Positions 35,112 through 43,782 are shown, numbered from the stretch's first letter. The stretch is DNA of 64,000 bases from Betaproteobacteria bacterium (GCA_009778785.1 WRFN01000008.1:1-64000); one strand, 5' to 3'. Numbers and translations are program-made. The notes: generated from the letters alone by a model not told the origin.

Positions 35112-36764
35112 TCAACGTGCGCGCCGCCTGACCACTCCGCCCGCCGCGAAGGCGAACAGAAGAAGCGCCAGCAGACCCAGCGCCCATGTGTTCAGCGTCG
35201 GTACAGAGGTGGTGGATGCCGCCCCTTGGGCCAGGATTTGCAGAAACAAAGCGTTGCCGGCCTGCGTCAGTTTGAAGTCGTAGCCCGTGATGGGGGCGAG
35301 AGTGGTGTCGGTCACGCTGCCCAGCACAAAGCTGCCCGCCGGTGCGCCCGCCGGCAGGGTAATCAGCGGCATGCCGTTGCCGGTGGTCAGCGCGACGGAC
35401 GGATCGAAATTGATGATATTCACCGCCGTCACGCCACTGACGGTGTTCGTCACCGTCAACTCGGCAAGGGCGCCGCCGCCATTCAGTTGCGCCGGGATGT
35501 CCAGCGCGCTGCCGCTGCCGCCGGTGTAAGCGCCGACCGTCGTGTCCCCTTCCAGTATCACCGTGCCGTTATTGGTCAGCGATTGCAGCGTGTGCGGGGC
35601 CGGCCCCATCACGGCCAGCGTTGCGCCCGCGTTCACTTGCACCGTGCTGGCCGCGCCCATGCTGCTGCCGGAACCCAGAACCAGCACTCCCGCGCTCACC
35701 GTCCACGGCATCGCCACCGTGGTCGTGCCGTTCAGCGTCCAGTTGCTCGTTCCGGTTTTCTCGAAATTGGCGAAGTTCTGGTATTGCTGGCCCGGGCCGA
35801 TGTCGCCCAGCTGGATGTCGCTGTCGTCGCTGCCGCCCAGAATCAGCGTGTCGGAGCCGCCCGAAACGGCCACCACGTTGCCAGTAATGGTGGAGTTGCT
35901 CCACAGCTCCAGGCTGTTGGTGCCGCCGGTGAAAACGATGGCGTCGGCCTGCGTGCCGTCGCCATTCAATCCGCCCGAAATCGTGCCGTCGTTGACGATG
36001 CTCACGTTGGCCCCGCGCACGCCCGCGCCGCCCGCAACGTTGCCCGCGCCGTTGCCGCCCTGCACCACGCCGCCGGCCTGGTTGTTCAGCGTGATCGCGC
36101 CGGTGATCGCGCCGCCGCTGCCGCAGTGGAACGAGCCAACGCAACTGCCGCCGTTGCCGATGCCATCGCCGCCGTTGCCAGCGTGGTTGGCGTTGTCGCC
36201 GCTGCCGCCGTTGCCGCCGGCAATCGTGCCGCTGTTGGTCAGGGTAAGCGCGCCGCTCATCGCGCCGCCCGCGCCGCCAGCACCGCCCCCAGCGCCGCCG
36301 CCGCCGCCGCCGCCGCCATGGCCCGCGCCGCCGCCACCACCGCCGAAGCCGCCGCCATCGCCGCCGCCGCCGCCGCCGCCAATCCCCGCGCCGCCGCCGC
36401 CGCCGCCGCCGCTGCCGTTGCCGCCGTTGCCGCCCTGAATCGTGCCGCCCGCGGGGTTGCTGATCACGCCGCCGGCGCCGGCGCTGCCATCGCCGCCGGG
36501 GTGGGGAGTGCCATCATCAAGGCCGCCCGCGCCGCCGGCGCTGCCGTCGCCGGACGCGCCGCCATTGCCGCCAGCGACGCCAACAACGCCATTGCCGCCA
36601 TCCACGCCCGTGACCGCCTGCGCCAGAGCCGGGGCGGGCAGCGCCGCCAGTGAGACCGCCAGCAGACAAGCGGCCAGCAGGGATGCGACGAATCCACCGC
36701 CGCAACGCCGCGCTAAAGTGATGGAAGGAGAATGAGTTGTACGACAGAAGGCGTTACAAAACAT
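35112..36764 (-). CDS. Gly-rich autotransporter-passenger-like protein with IPTL-CTERM tail
   Basis: The 550-residue protein has a long signal peptide (ending APALAQ) and an extremely Gly-rich segment (about residues 40-190, with runs of GGNGG and GGGGG). A beta-solenoid-like region follows with LTLTNSGTIAGGNGG, VSIVNDGTISGG and FANFEKTGTSNWTLNG, the latter being of the type seen in autotransporter passengers. It ends SVPTLNTWALGLLALLL followed by GGVVRRRAR, an IPTL-CTERM tail, so no beta-barrel is present. ATG 36764 is preferred over an upstream GTG at 36788; the ribosome site is weak. It is divergent from another gene with the same tail. Confidence 0.8.
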   Translation of the reverse strand: MFCNAFCRTTHSPSITLARRCGGGFVASLLAACLLAVSLAALPAPALAQAVTGVDGGNGVVGVAGGNGGASGDGSAGGAGGLDDGTPHPGGDGSAGAGGVISNPAGGTIQGGNGGNGSGGGGGGGAGIGGGGGGGDGGGFGGGGGGAGHGGGGGGGGAGGGAGGAGGAMSGALTLTNSGTIAGGNGGSGDNANHAGNGGDGIGNGGSCVGSFHCGSGGAITGAITLNNQAGGVVQGGNGAGNVAGGAGVRGANVSIVNDGTISGGLNGDGTQADAIVFTGGTNSLELWSNSTITGNVVAVSGGSDTLILGGSDDSDIQLGDIGPGQQYQNFANFEKTGTSNWTLNGTTTVAMPWTVSAGVLVLGSGSSMGAASTVQVNAGATLAVMGPAPHTLQSLTNNGTVILEGDTTVGAYTGGSGSALDIPAQLNGGGALAELTVTNTVSGVTAVNIINFDPSVALTTGNGMPLITLPAGAPAGSFVLGSVTDTTLAPITGYDFKLTQAGNALFLQILAQGAASTTSVPTLNTWALGLLALLLFAFAAGGVVRRRAR

Positions 36765-37117
36765 GATGAGGAGTTCCCGAAATAACACACTTTTTTATTG
36801 TACTGCGCTTTAGTCATCAAAGGTTTCGAGATCATTAAAACGCGGGCTTTGCGTTCGATTTCTGATCGCTGTTTACCGTTCGCGCAACAAACTTTTCTTG
36901 CTTTTTGGAGGGGCTTTCCGGCGGTCGCGTGGCGACGGTAGGGCGGGCGTTGCGGTAGTGGCAGTGTTGGAAAAAGAGACACAAAAGACAAAATTAAAGA
37001 CGATGGGTTGAAAAAGCAAGAAAATATCTTGTGAGTCTATGGATAGCACCATAAAATTAAAACAACAGTTGCGAATACATGAATGCATCCTAAAAGCATC
37101 AACGGCAACAGTTTTGT
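36765..37117. other. Divergent promoter region between two IPTL-CTERM genes
   Basis: This AT-richer stretch must carry promoters for both divergent genes. On the minus strand a TACAAT box lies about 40 bases before the left-hand gene. No match to the dyad promoter of the DUF11 tandem is seen, and no consensus -35 was found. Confidence 0.4.
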
Positions 37118-37167
37118 CGGTCTGCGGAGGGGCTTGAGATGAAATATCTCACCGCAGGGTCTGACCG
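37118..37167 (+). promoter_or_regulatory. Structured 5' leader element upstream of the IPTL-CTERM gene
   Basis: CGGTC-TGCGG (37118-37127) pairs with CCGCA (37152-37156) and GACCG (37163-37167), enclosing a hairpin GAGAT-GAAAT-ATCTC (37136-37150). It lies directly upstream of an intrinsic terminator. I cannot match it to a riboswitch class I know. Confidence 0.4.
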
Positions 37168-37171
37168 CAAT

Positions 37172-37199
37172 CCTTTCCCCCTATCGGAAAGGTTTTTTT
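37172..37199 (+). terminator. Intrinsic terminator in the 5' leader
   Basis: CCTTTCC (37172-37178) and GGAAAGG (37186-37192) enclose CCCTATC and are followed by seven T. It ends 24 bases before the start of the next gene on the same strand, leaving no room for a promoter after it, so it probably acts as an attenuator. Confidence 0.7.
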
Positions 37200-37223
37200 C
37201 TCGTTCAAGAAAGGAACTTTTCA

Positions 37224-39851
37224 ATGTTTGCCTTTTTCAAGAAGACGCAGTATGCGACTCCGGCGGCGCTGCCTAACGAGTCGCCTTCAGTACCCTTTAT
37301 GCACAAAGCCGTACCGCGCCTGTTGGTGTTGCTTGCCGGCATCGGTTTGGCTTCTTCCGGCGCGCTGGCGCAGTCGCTGGAAGGGCTGGGACAGCCGGCC
37401 TCCGGCGATACCTGGACTCTGACACAGAATTCCACGCGCCATACCGACATCACGCTGCCCACGCTTTTCTCGATTGACGGCGCCACTTTCTCGTTGACGC
37501 TCAACGAGGCCGGAACCTACGCGCGCTTCGTCAACACCACCACGGCTCCCGCCGTACTCAATCTGACCAACGTCACCATTCAATACGGCGATCAGACGGC
37601 CAGCGGCGGCGCGATTGACTCGACCGGGGTCAACACCGCCCTGACGGTCAATACGTTCGGGACGGTCAATTTCGTTGACAATGCAGTCACCGCCGCTGCC
37701 GCCGGCTCCACCCGCAACGGCAGCGTGATTTACGCCGATGGCGACATTTTGCTGGGCACGAACGCCAACGCCAACATAATCGTCGTGGACGGCAACAACA
37801 CGACCGGCACGAACGGCGTCACCGACGGCGGCGCGGTTTATTCGCAGAACCGCAATATCGCCATCGGCAACCCCGCCAGCGGGGTCAAACTGTCGGGCAA
37901 CACCACCTCCGGCGTCGCCGCCGCCGTGTACACCCGCGAGCGCCTGGCGCCCGCCGTGGCGGGCGACGCGTACGGCAGCATCGACATCAACGGCGACCAG
38001 ATCATCGTGCGGTCAAACCACGCCGACATCCACACGGGCGCGATCTACACCAGCAACGAGTTCTTCCGCCCCGATGCCAACATCACCATCGGCAACGACA
38101 ACATCACCACAAGCGTTTTTGTGAACCTGAACGACGCCAACGGCAGCGCCGGGGCGATTCAGTCCGCCAGCAACAAGGTGGCGATCTACGGTCAGTCCAT
38201 CACTCTGGACGACAACCACGCCAATGGCTGGGGTCTCACGACAGGAATGGGCGGCAGCGCTACCTCGAACTTGGCGGGCACGGGTTCCGCCGGCGCGGTG
38301 CTTTCGTCGCTGGGCGTGGACATTGGCAACACCAGCGGCAACAGCGACGTCTCCATCACCAACAACACCGCCGTGGGCCGGGGCGGGGCGATCTACACGT
38401 CCAATCCCGACGTCATCAACTACCCCAATGACGGCAACGTCAACATCACCGGCCAGACGATCGAACTGGGCGGCAACACGTCTGGCGACAACGGCACGGT
38501 CAATTACACCGGCTACGTCGGTTACATCGGCGGCGGCGCGGTTTATTCCAACCGGAACATCACGCTCACCGGCGGCGACATCGATATGTCCGCCAATAAA
38601 GCCATCATCGGCTCCGGCGGCGTGCTGGAAGCGGAGTTGAACGTCACCATCACCGGCAATCTGACTGCCGTGGACAATCACGCGGATGATGCCGCGATCC
38701 TCGTCGGCAGCATGACCGTCACCGGCAACGGCGGCGTGATCTGGACGGGGCAAGACGTGACGCTGAACGCCAACCTTGCAAACGGCATGGAGTTTGACTC
38801 CAACACCGCCGGAGGCGACGGCGGCGCGATCCGCGCGGGCGGCCACGTGGCACTGAACGCCACCGGCGGCGACATTACCTTTATGGGCAACATCAGCAAC
38901 AGCGGCAATGGCGGCAACGCGATCTGGTATCAGAACTCGTACCATGGCGTCTCCTCCGCGGCGGAAACGACCTTTAACACCTCGACCGGTCGGACGATTT
39001 TCTTCTACGACACGATTGCCAACAACCCGGCTTATGGTTTGCTGACGGTGTCAAAGACCAACCCCGGCGTGGTGCTGTTCGACGGCTCGGCCTCGACTGA
39101 CAAATGGTCGCAGATTTACGGCGAGACGGCGGTCAGCGGCGGCGTTTTCGCGGTGCGCAACGACGCGATTTATGGCTCGCTCGCTGCCGATGCCGGCCAG
39201 CCCGACCCGAGCACCTTCGATGCCCCGTCAGGCACAACAGTGGTCGGCGGCGGCGTGGGCACGATCAAGGCGGACGAGTTCACGCTGGACGGCGGCACGC
39301 TGGACATTTCAGGCAGCCGCCAGCCGACGACTTCTTCGGCATATTCTGCGGCGGGGTCAGGCACAAATCCGGCTAACTACAGCACCTTCAACGTCGTCAC
39401 CAGCGACGCAACGAGCTTTGCGGGCAGCACGATCCAGTTCAACACCTATCTGGACGACGCCAGCACGCAGGCCAGCGACCATCTGGTGATTGACCTGAAC
39501 AGCACCGGCGCGTTGCAGGGCGTGGGGCAGGTGTCCGTCACCAACACCAACGGCCCCGGCGCGCTGACTTCGGGCGACGGCATTTTGCTGATCCAGGTGG
39601 ACAACGGCACGTCGGCGCCCGGCGATTTTGTGTTGAGCCAGCCGGTCACCAAGGGCGGCTTTGAATACGAACTGGGGCAGGGACTGACGGCTGCAACCCA
39701 GAACAACTGGTATCTGCGCTCCAAGGCCTTAGGGGCCGGCGGCGGCACGTCGAACATTCCGACGCTGAGCGACACGATGCTGGCGCTTCTGGCGTTGCTG
39801 CTGGTCGGTGGCGCGGCGTTCGCCTTACGGCGCAAAGTCACGTCATGCTGA
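37224..39851 (+). CDS. Large autotransporter-passenger-like protein with IPTL-CTERM tail
   Basis: The 875-residue protein has a 50-residue N-region ending in a signal peptide (ALAQSLEG). A long beta-helix-like region follows with recurring GGAVYSQNRNI, GGAIYTSN and GGGAVYSNRNITL units, resembling Pmp/adhesin passengers. Near the C-terminus DHLVIDLNSTG, SGDGILLIQVDNG and NNWYLRSKAL match the autochaperone-like end of AidA/pertactin-type passengers. A beta-barrel is expected next in that family, but the protein ends IPTLSDTMLALLALLL and FALRRKVTSC, an IPTL-CTERM tail. AAAGGAA precedes the ATG. An in-frame ATG at 37299 (MHKAVPRLLVLLAG) is an alternative start. Confidence 0.8.
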   Translation: MFAFFKKTQYATPAALPNESPSVPFMHKAVPRLLVLLAGIGLASSGALAQSLEGLGQPASGDTWTLTQNSTRHTDITLPTLFSIDGATFSLTLNEAGTYARFVNTTTAPAVLNLTNVTIQYGDQTASGGAIDSTGVNTALTVNTFGTVNFVDNAVTAAAAGSTRNGSVIYADGDILLGTNANANIIVVDGNNTTGTNGVTDGGAVYSQNRNIAIGNPASGVKLSGNTTSGVAAAVYTRERLAPAVAGDAYGSIDINGDQIIVRSNHADIHTGAIYTSNEFFRPDANITIGNDNITTSVFVNLNDANGSAGAIQSASNKVAIYGQSITLDDNHANGWGLTTGMGGSATSNLAGTGSAGAVLSSLGVDIGNTSGNSDVSITNNTAVGRGGAIYTSNPDVINYPNDGNVNITGQTIELGGNTSGDNGTVNYTGYVGYIGGGAVYSNRNITLTGGDIDMSANKAIIGSGGVLEAELNVTITGNLTAVDNHADDAAILVGSMTVTGNGGVIWTGQDVTLNANLANGMEFDSNTAGGDGGAIRAGGHVALNATGGDITFMGNISNSGNGGNAIWYQNSYHGVSSAAETTFNTSTGRTIFFYDTIANNPAYGLLTVSKTNPGVVLFDGSASTDKWSQIYGETAVSGGVFAVRNDAIYGSLAADAGQPDPSTFDAPSGTTVVGGGVGTIKADEFTLDGGTLDISGSRQPTTSSAYSAAGSGTNPANYSTFNVVTSDATSFAGSTIQFNTYLDDASTQASDHLVIDLNSTGALQGVGQVSVTNTNGPGALTSGDGILLIQVDNGTSAPGDFVLSQPVTKGGFEYELGQGLTAATQNNWYLRSKALGAGGGTSNIPTLSDTMLALLALLLVGGAAFALRRKVTSC

Positions 39852-39882
39852 TGCGTCAGAACTGATACGACACAACAACAAA

Positions 39883-39908
39883 ACAACGGACGCTTCGGCG
39901 TCCGTTGT
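39883..39908. terminator. Bidirectional intrinsic terminator
   Basis: ACAACGGACGC and GCGTCCGTTGT flank a TTCG loop, between the convergent IPTL-CTERM and RNB genes. Confidence 0.85.
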
Positions 39909-39909
39909 G

Positions 39910-41790
39910 TTATTCCCCATCAGAACTCTGCCGTTCCTTCTCTCCCGCTGGCGGAAGAGAATGCAGGAACCGTGCTTCTACTGCCGAAAACAACAAATCC
40001 ACATGCCCCAGCGCCACTTGAATGGGCGTGCCCGGCGTCAGCGTATTCGGCAAATCGGGCAGTGTAATGTTGAGCGGAATGTCGCGCAGTCGCGCATTGT
40101 TCTCGCGGGTAACGATGGCGACGGCGCTCTCCGCTTTTTCCTGCAACAACCAGCGCAAACACCAGTAGCGCTCCATGTCGCTCTGAAATTCGCCATACTG
40201 ACGATAGACGGCTTCAAAGTCGGCAACGATGGCGAGCAACTCGCTGTCGTTCGCTTTGAAGGTTGGCGTTTCGTCGCGCACGGCGGCGAGCAGTTGCCGC
40301 TGATTGACGAGATCGGTGTAGCGCCGCAGCGGCGATGTTGCCCAGATGTAGTGCGAAACGCCCAGCCCCTGATGTTCGTCGGGGCGCGTACTCATTTTGA
40401 CGCGGCTGTTGTTTTGAACGCGATAGATGGCGGCAATGTTACGGTCGGCAAGCCATTGCCCCCAACGGTTGTTGACGAAGATCGCGCACTCGGCAACCAG
40501 GCGGTCGAGCGCGGCGCCGCGCAAACGCGGCAGAATCGAAACGACGCCTTCGGGCGCAGCGTCCCAATCGACGTAAAAAGAAAATTCGGTGCGCGGCGTT
40601 TCTTCTTTGCCGCGAACGTTCGTCCGGTGTTGCGCAAAGCGCCACAGCACGCGCAGGGTTTCAGTATGCGCGGGTTCGTTCGGCGCCGCTTCGCGCGTGA
40701 AGGTTTCGTCGATTTCATCGAGCCGCAGATTGGCGGCGACGGAGATGCGGTTCAGCCGCGTTTCCTGTGCGAGCGGCGCGCCGTCTTCATCGAGCGTCAC
40801 GTACAGCGACAACGCCGCCGGCGTCTTGCCTGCCGCCAGCGTGAATTCATCAATCACGGCATCGGGCAGCATGGTGATTTTGCGCCCCGGCATGTACACG
40901 GTGGACAAGCGACCGCGCGCCATCGCGTCGAGCGGCGTGCCGTGCGCCATCGCCAACGCCGGGCAAGCGATGTGCAAACCGATTTCGGTTTTGCCGTCGG
41001 CCAGCACGCGCATCGAAAAAGCATCATCGAATTCGGTGGTGGTGCTGTCGTCAATCGTGATCGCTTGCACGTCGTCGAACGGCAGATCAGGGCATTCCGG
41101 CAACACTCCATAAGAAGGAAACGCCGTGCCGCGCGGAAACATCTGCGCCAGAAAACGGTTGAAGTGATACTCGTGCGTCGAGGGCAACGCGCCGCAGGCT
41201 TGCGCCAAAACAGCGGGATGCATTTTCAGCGCTTCGCAGGCGCCCCAAAACGCCTTGTATTCCAGCGAGGCTTTGTCCGGCGCATAGAGGAGCATCGACA
41301 GTTTGTCGTACAGCGCCGCGGGCATCTTTTTTTCGCGCAACTCCTGCTGCCAGACTTCGATCTGTGCCGCTTCGCGCGCTTTGCGTTCGAGCGACGCGCG
41401 CGCCGCCGTCAGGGCATCGAGCGGCGCTTTTCTGTAGCGCCCGCGTCCTTTCTTGTAGAAATACATCGGCGCGCTGAACAGCGCTATCGCCATCGCCATC
41501 GCCTGCGGCGGCGATGACGCCGCGCCGAAGTAGTCCCGCGCCAACTCCTCGAAACCGAATTCGGTATCGGCGCAGGCTTCCCACAGAAAATCCAGATCGA
41601 GTTCGGCGCGCAACCGTTGCGCTTCGCTCAGCGCCTCGGCGGCCGATGGCGCCGCGAAGCGAAGCATGACGCGATCACTGCGAATCTTGAGGCGACGGGC
41701 GCTGGGCAACTCGACTTGTAGCGATGATGGCAATTCGGAGAGAATCGTCCCTGCTTTTAGCTGTCCATCATCCTCGAAAAAAACGTACAT
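39910..41790 (-). CDS. RNB-domain exoribonuclease (RNase II/R family)
   Basis: The 626-residue protein has an RNB catalytic domain with ITIDDSTTTEFDDAFSMRVL (catalytic Asp cluster), LSTVYMPGRKITMLPD (the conserved PGRxxxMLP motif), and SRVKMSTRPDEHQGLGVSHYIWATSPLRRYTDLVNQRQL, the second signature. The N-terminal part (about 1-230) lacks the cold-shock domains seen in RNase R, and the C-terminus ends after a short S1-like strand. It should degrade RNA from the 3' end. It stands alone, convergent with the IPTL-CTERM gene. Confidence 0.85.
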   Translation of the reverse strand: MYVFFEDDGQLKAGTILSELPSSLQVELPSARRLKIRSDRVMLRFAAPSAAEALSEAQRLRAELDLDFLWEACADTEFGFEELARDYFGAASSPPQAMAMAIALFSAPMYFYKKGRGRYRKAPLDALTAARASLERKAREAAQIEVWQQELREKKMPAALYDKLSMLLYAPDKASLEYKAFWGACEALKMHPAVLAQACGALPSTHEYHFNRFLAQMFPRGTAFPSYGVLPECPDLPFDDVQAITIDDSTTTEFDDAFSMRVLADGKTEIGLHIACPALAMAHGTPLDAMARGRLSTVYMPGRKITMLPDAVIDEFTLAAGKTPAALSLYVTLDEDGAPLAQETRLNRISVAANLRLDEIDETFTREAAPNEPAHTETLRVLWRFAQHRTNVRGKEETPRTEFSFYVDWDAAPEGVVSILPRLRGAALDRLVAECAIFVNNRWGQWLADRNIAAIYRVQNNSRVKMSTRPDEHQGLGVSHYIWATSPLRRYTDLVNQRQLLAAVRDETPTFKANDSELLAIVADFEAVYRQYGEFQSDMERYWCLRWLLQEKAESAVAIVTRENNARLRDIPLNITLPDLPNTLTPGTPIQVALGHVDLLFSAVEARFLHSLPPAGEKERQSSDGE

Positions 41791-41885
41791 ACCATTTCCA
41801 ATTCACTGCGTGGGGCCTTGACGGCGCGCAATTATAACAGCCTTGTCCTGGGGCGCCGTCGCCAGAGATGACGACGGTAATCTTG

Positions 41886-41978
41886 GAGAGCGGAGAAAAA
41901 CATGACCTTCTCTCCGTCCGCGCGTCGTTTCGTAGAGGCGCGGCGCACCCTGCGGGCGGCAGAATGCCGCCCCTACGG
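41886..41978. repeat. Mosaic repeat copy A with GGCGGC hairpin
   Basis: A stretch of about 93 bases, from a GGAGAAAAACA motif to GGCGGCAGAATGCCGCCCC, recurs at 42378-42470. Frames here come from the repeat and are not called as genes. Confidence 0.7.
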
Positions 41979-42098
41979 TGAGGTTGTGTTTTTGTCGGGC
42001 GGTTCACGAACCCGCTTCTACGGATACACGGAATCTCTCAAAAACGCCATCCTCGCGCAGACAATAAAGGCGCGACAGGCAAAACCTCACTTGCCGTC

Positions 42099-42118
42099 AT
42101 TCCCGCGAAGGCGGGAAT
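42099..42118. repeat. dRS3-like 20-base repeat
   Basis: ATTCCC-GCGAAGGC-GGGAAT matches the neisserial dRS3 consensus ATTCCC-N8-GGGAAT. An inverted copy is at 42227-42246. Confidence 0.65.
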
Positions 42119-42226
42119 CCAACCCTCAATCCCTCTCTCACGAGGGGAGGGGGGAAGAGAACGCAGCGCAACGCGAAGACGAAACCATTCCCCAGCCTCT
42201 CCCCCTTTATGGAATAGGGCATCTGG

Positions 42227-42246
42227 ATTCCCGCCTTCGCGGGAAT
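42227..42246. repeat. dRS3-like 20-base repeat (inverted copy)
   Basis: ATTCCC-GCCTTCGC-GGGAAT; its centre is the reverse complement of the copy at 42099. About 110 bases separate the two, and they can pair. Confidence 0.65.
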
Positions 42247-42298
42247 GACGGCATCCTCCAGCCCCTCTCTCACGTATGCGATGCCGGAGCCGATCAAT

Positions 42299-42321
42299 CC
42301 CTCTCCCCTCGTGGGAGAGGG
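42299..42321. repeat. CCCTCTCCC/GGGAGAGGG palindrome in the repeat block
   Basis: CCCTCTCCC (42299-42307) and GGGAGAGGG (42313-42321) form a stem. Related pyrimidine-rich palindromes continue to about 42384. Confidence 0.6.
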
Positions 42322-42377
42322 GGTGGTTTTTTGTTGCGCTGCATACCCCTCTCTCCCAACCTCTCTCCCACAAGGGG

Positions 42378-42470
42378 AGAGAGGAAAAAAACACGATCTT
42401 CTCTCCGCCTGCGCGTCGTTTCGTAGAGGCGCGGCGCACCTTGCAGGCGGCAGAATGCCGCCCCTACGGA
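42378..42470. repeat. Mosaic repeat copy B with GGCGGC hairpin
   Basis: Near-identical to 41886-41978 over about 93 bases. Further GGCGGC fragments follow to 42552. Confidence 0.7.
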
Positions 42471-42624
42471 ATACACGGAACCTTATCCCCGCGAAGGCGG
42501 GGGATGCCGCCCCTACGTTGAATTAAAAACGCGGTGGCGGCAGAATGCCCCCTATGAAACCTGTACCACGATCAGTAAATGAGCTTACAAGTCAAATATA
42601 GAAATCTCTTTCAAAAAGAGGGCG

Positions 42625-42655
42625 TAAAAAAACAGCGCCGCGAAGGCGGCGCTGT
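42625..42655 (-). terminator. Intrinsic terminator after the CsgG-like gene
   Basis: On the minus strand ACAGCGCCGC and GCGGCGCTGT flank CTTC and are followed by seven T, 20 bases after the stop. Confidence 0.9.
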
Positions 42656-42675
42656 CATGGCTTTCTCAAAACGCT

Positions 42676-43542
42676 TTATTTGCTTTTGGGTTTATGTGCA
42701 GGCGCAGGCGGCGGATCTTCCTGCTGCACTTGCAAGCCGCCGCGACCGGTTCCCAAGCCGCCTTCGACGGTTTGCATCTGGTAGTTGCGCACCGATTGCA
42801 CCATCTTGTTGAAAGCGTCGGCCAGCGCCGCCACGATGACTTTGCCTTCGTCGGTGTTGGAGTACCCGCCGAGACCGCCGCCGCCGCTTCTGCCGATGAT
42901 GCCGCCCAGCGCGCCGAAGTCCGTATTCTTGGCGCTGCCCTCGGAAGCGGCAAGCTGGACGCCGGAACGATTGTCGATCAAGGTCAGCATCGCGCTGGCT
43001 TCTTTGAAGTTGACGCTGCCCGACAAGCCGGCGACCACGCGCCCGCGCCCGCCGCCGATCAGCCCGCCAAGAGCGGCGCCGATGCCGCCGGCGTTGTCGT
43101 TACTGAAAATGAGCGACGGGTTCAACGTGAAATCCGCCGCTACCATCTGCCCCTTGCCGACGTTGGAACTTTGCCGCAGTTCGCCGGATTGCGCCAATTC
43201 ACGCTCGCGCATCATGTTGTTCATCGCGCGACCGCGTTCGACGATGACGAAGCAGTTGGATTGTTGCGCCAGCAGGCGAAGCACCGGCGCCGTCGAGCCT
43301 AATTTGTATTCGTTGAGGGTTTGATACCAGCCCGCGCTGGTGTCTTCGACCAGCGCCATCGTGCCGAGCGCGCGGTCGCATCTTTCCAGTCCGGCGTTGG
43401 CGCCCTGCGATGTCGCGCCGCCGGCGGAGCCGGAAGCGACGGTGCCGCCTTCGCCCATTTGCATGGTCGAACAACCTGTTGCCAATAACGCCACGGCCAA
43501 CGCGCCAAAAAGCGGAGATAACTTATTGGAGGGGATTTTCAA
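42676..43542 (-). CDS. CsgG/HfaB-family outer-membrane lipoprotein
   Basis: The 288-residue protein has a lipoprotein signal (LLATGCSTMQMGEGG) and the CsgG-like core: LERCDRALGTMALVED, LRLLAQQSNCFVIVERGRAMNNMMRERELAQSG, then a Gly-rich stretch GAALGGLIGGGRGR and STLIDNRSG-type ALTLIDNRSGVQL. A second Gly-rich region and a Gln/Pro/Lys-rich tail follow. In curli systems CsgG forms a secretion pore; no csgA/B/E/F neighbour is present here, so pore function is only inferred. The start is TTG at 43542, supported by AAGGAG 7 bases upstream. It ends before a strong terminator. Confidence 0.75.
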   Translation of the reverse strand: MKIPSNKLSPLFGALAVALLATGCSTMQMGEGGTVASGSAGGATSQGANAGLERCDRALGTMALVEDTSAGWYQTLNEYKLGSTAPVLRLLAQQSNCFVIVERGRAMNNMMRERELAQSGELRQSSNVGKGQMVAADFTLNPSLIFSNDNAGGIGAALGGLIGGGRGRVVAGLSGSVNFKEASAMLTLIDNRSGVQLAASEGSAKNTDFGALGGIIGRSGGGGLGGYSNTDEGKVIVAALADAFNKMVQSVRNYQMQTVEGGLGTGRGGLQVQQEDPPPAPAHKPKSK

Positions 43543-43750
43543 GATAAGCTCCTTATCAAAAATAAAAACATTCTCAACATCACCAGAGCACGGTCAGCAA
43601 GTCGTTACTTCCGCGACCTTCGTCCGCCCGTCACAAGAAACGCTCTCTGGCGCTCTTTTACATTATGAAAAATTGTAGCAGGTCGGAATGTGAAAACAAG
43701 TCCCTCCTTTTTGCCGTGCTTTTCTTTTACTCTTTTTTTCATCTCGCCAT

Positions 43751-43782
43751 AAAAAACGGGCGCGGTTCGTCGCCGCGCCCGT
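43751..43782 (-). terminator. Intrinsic terminator after the small secreted paralogs
   Basis: On the minus strand ACGGGCGCGG and CCGCGCCCGT enclose CGACGAA and are followed by TTTTTT. It lies 20 bases after the second paralog. The first clear terminator downstream of the APE genes. Confidence 0.85.

Noticed and set aside
35226-36653. Long plus-strand frames rich in Ala/Arg or Pro opposite the Gly-rich gene
   Set aside because: They are the reverse reading of GCC repeats; the minus strand has signal peptide, repeats and a sorting tail.
37118-37167. Assignment of the leader to a known riboswitch (c-di-GMP, TPP, fluoride)
   Set aside because: None of the conserved core sequences of these classes are present.
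41902-42526. Several open frames in the repeat block
   Set aside because: They are translations of the mosaic repeats and occur in parallel on both strands.
41791-42675. Integron attC sites or a CRISPR array
   Set aside because: Repeats are few, unequally spaced and of mixed type; no integrase, no Cas gene, no regular spacers.
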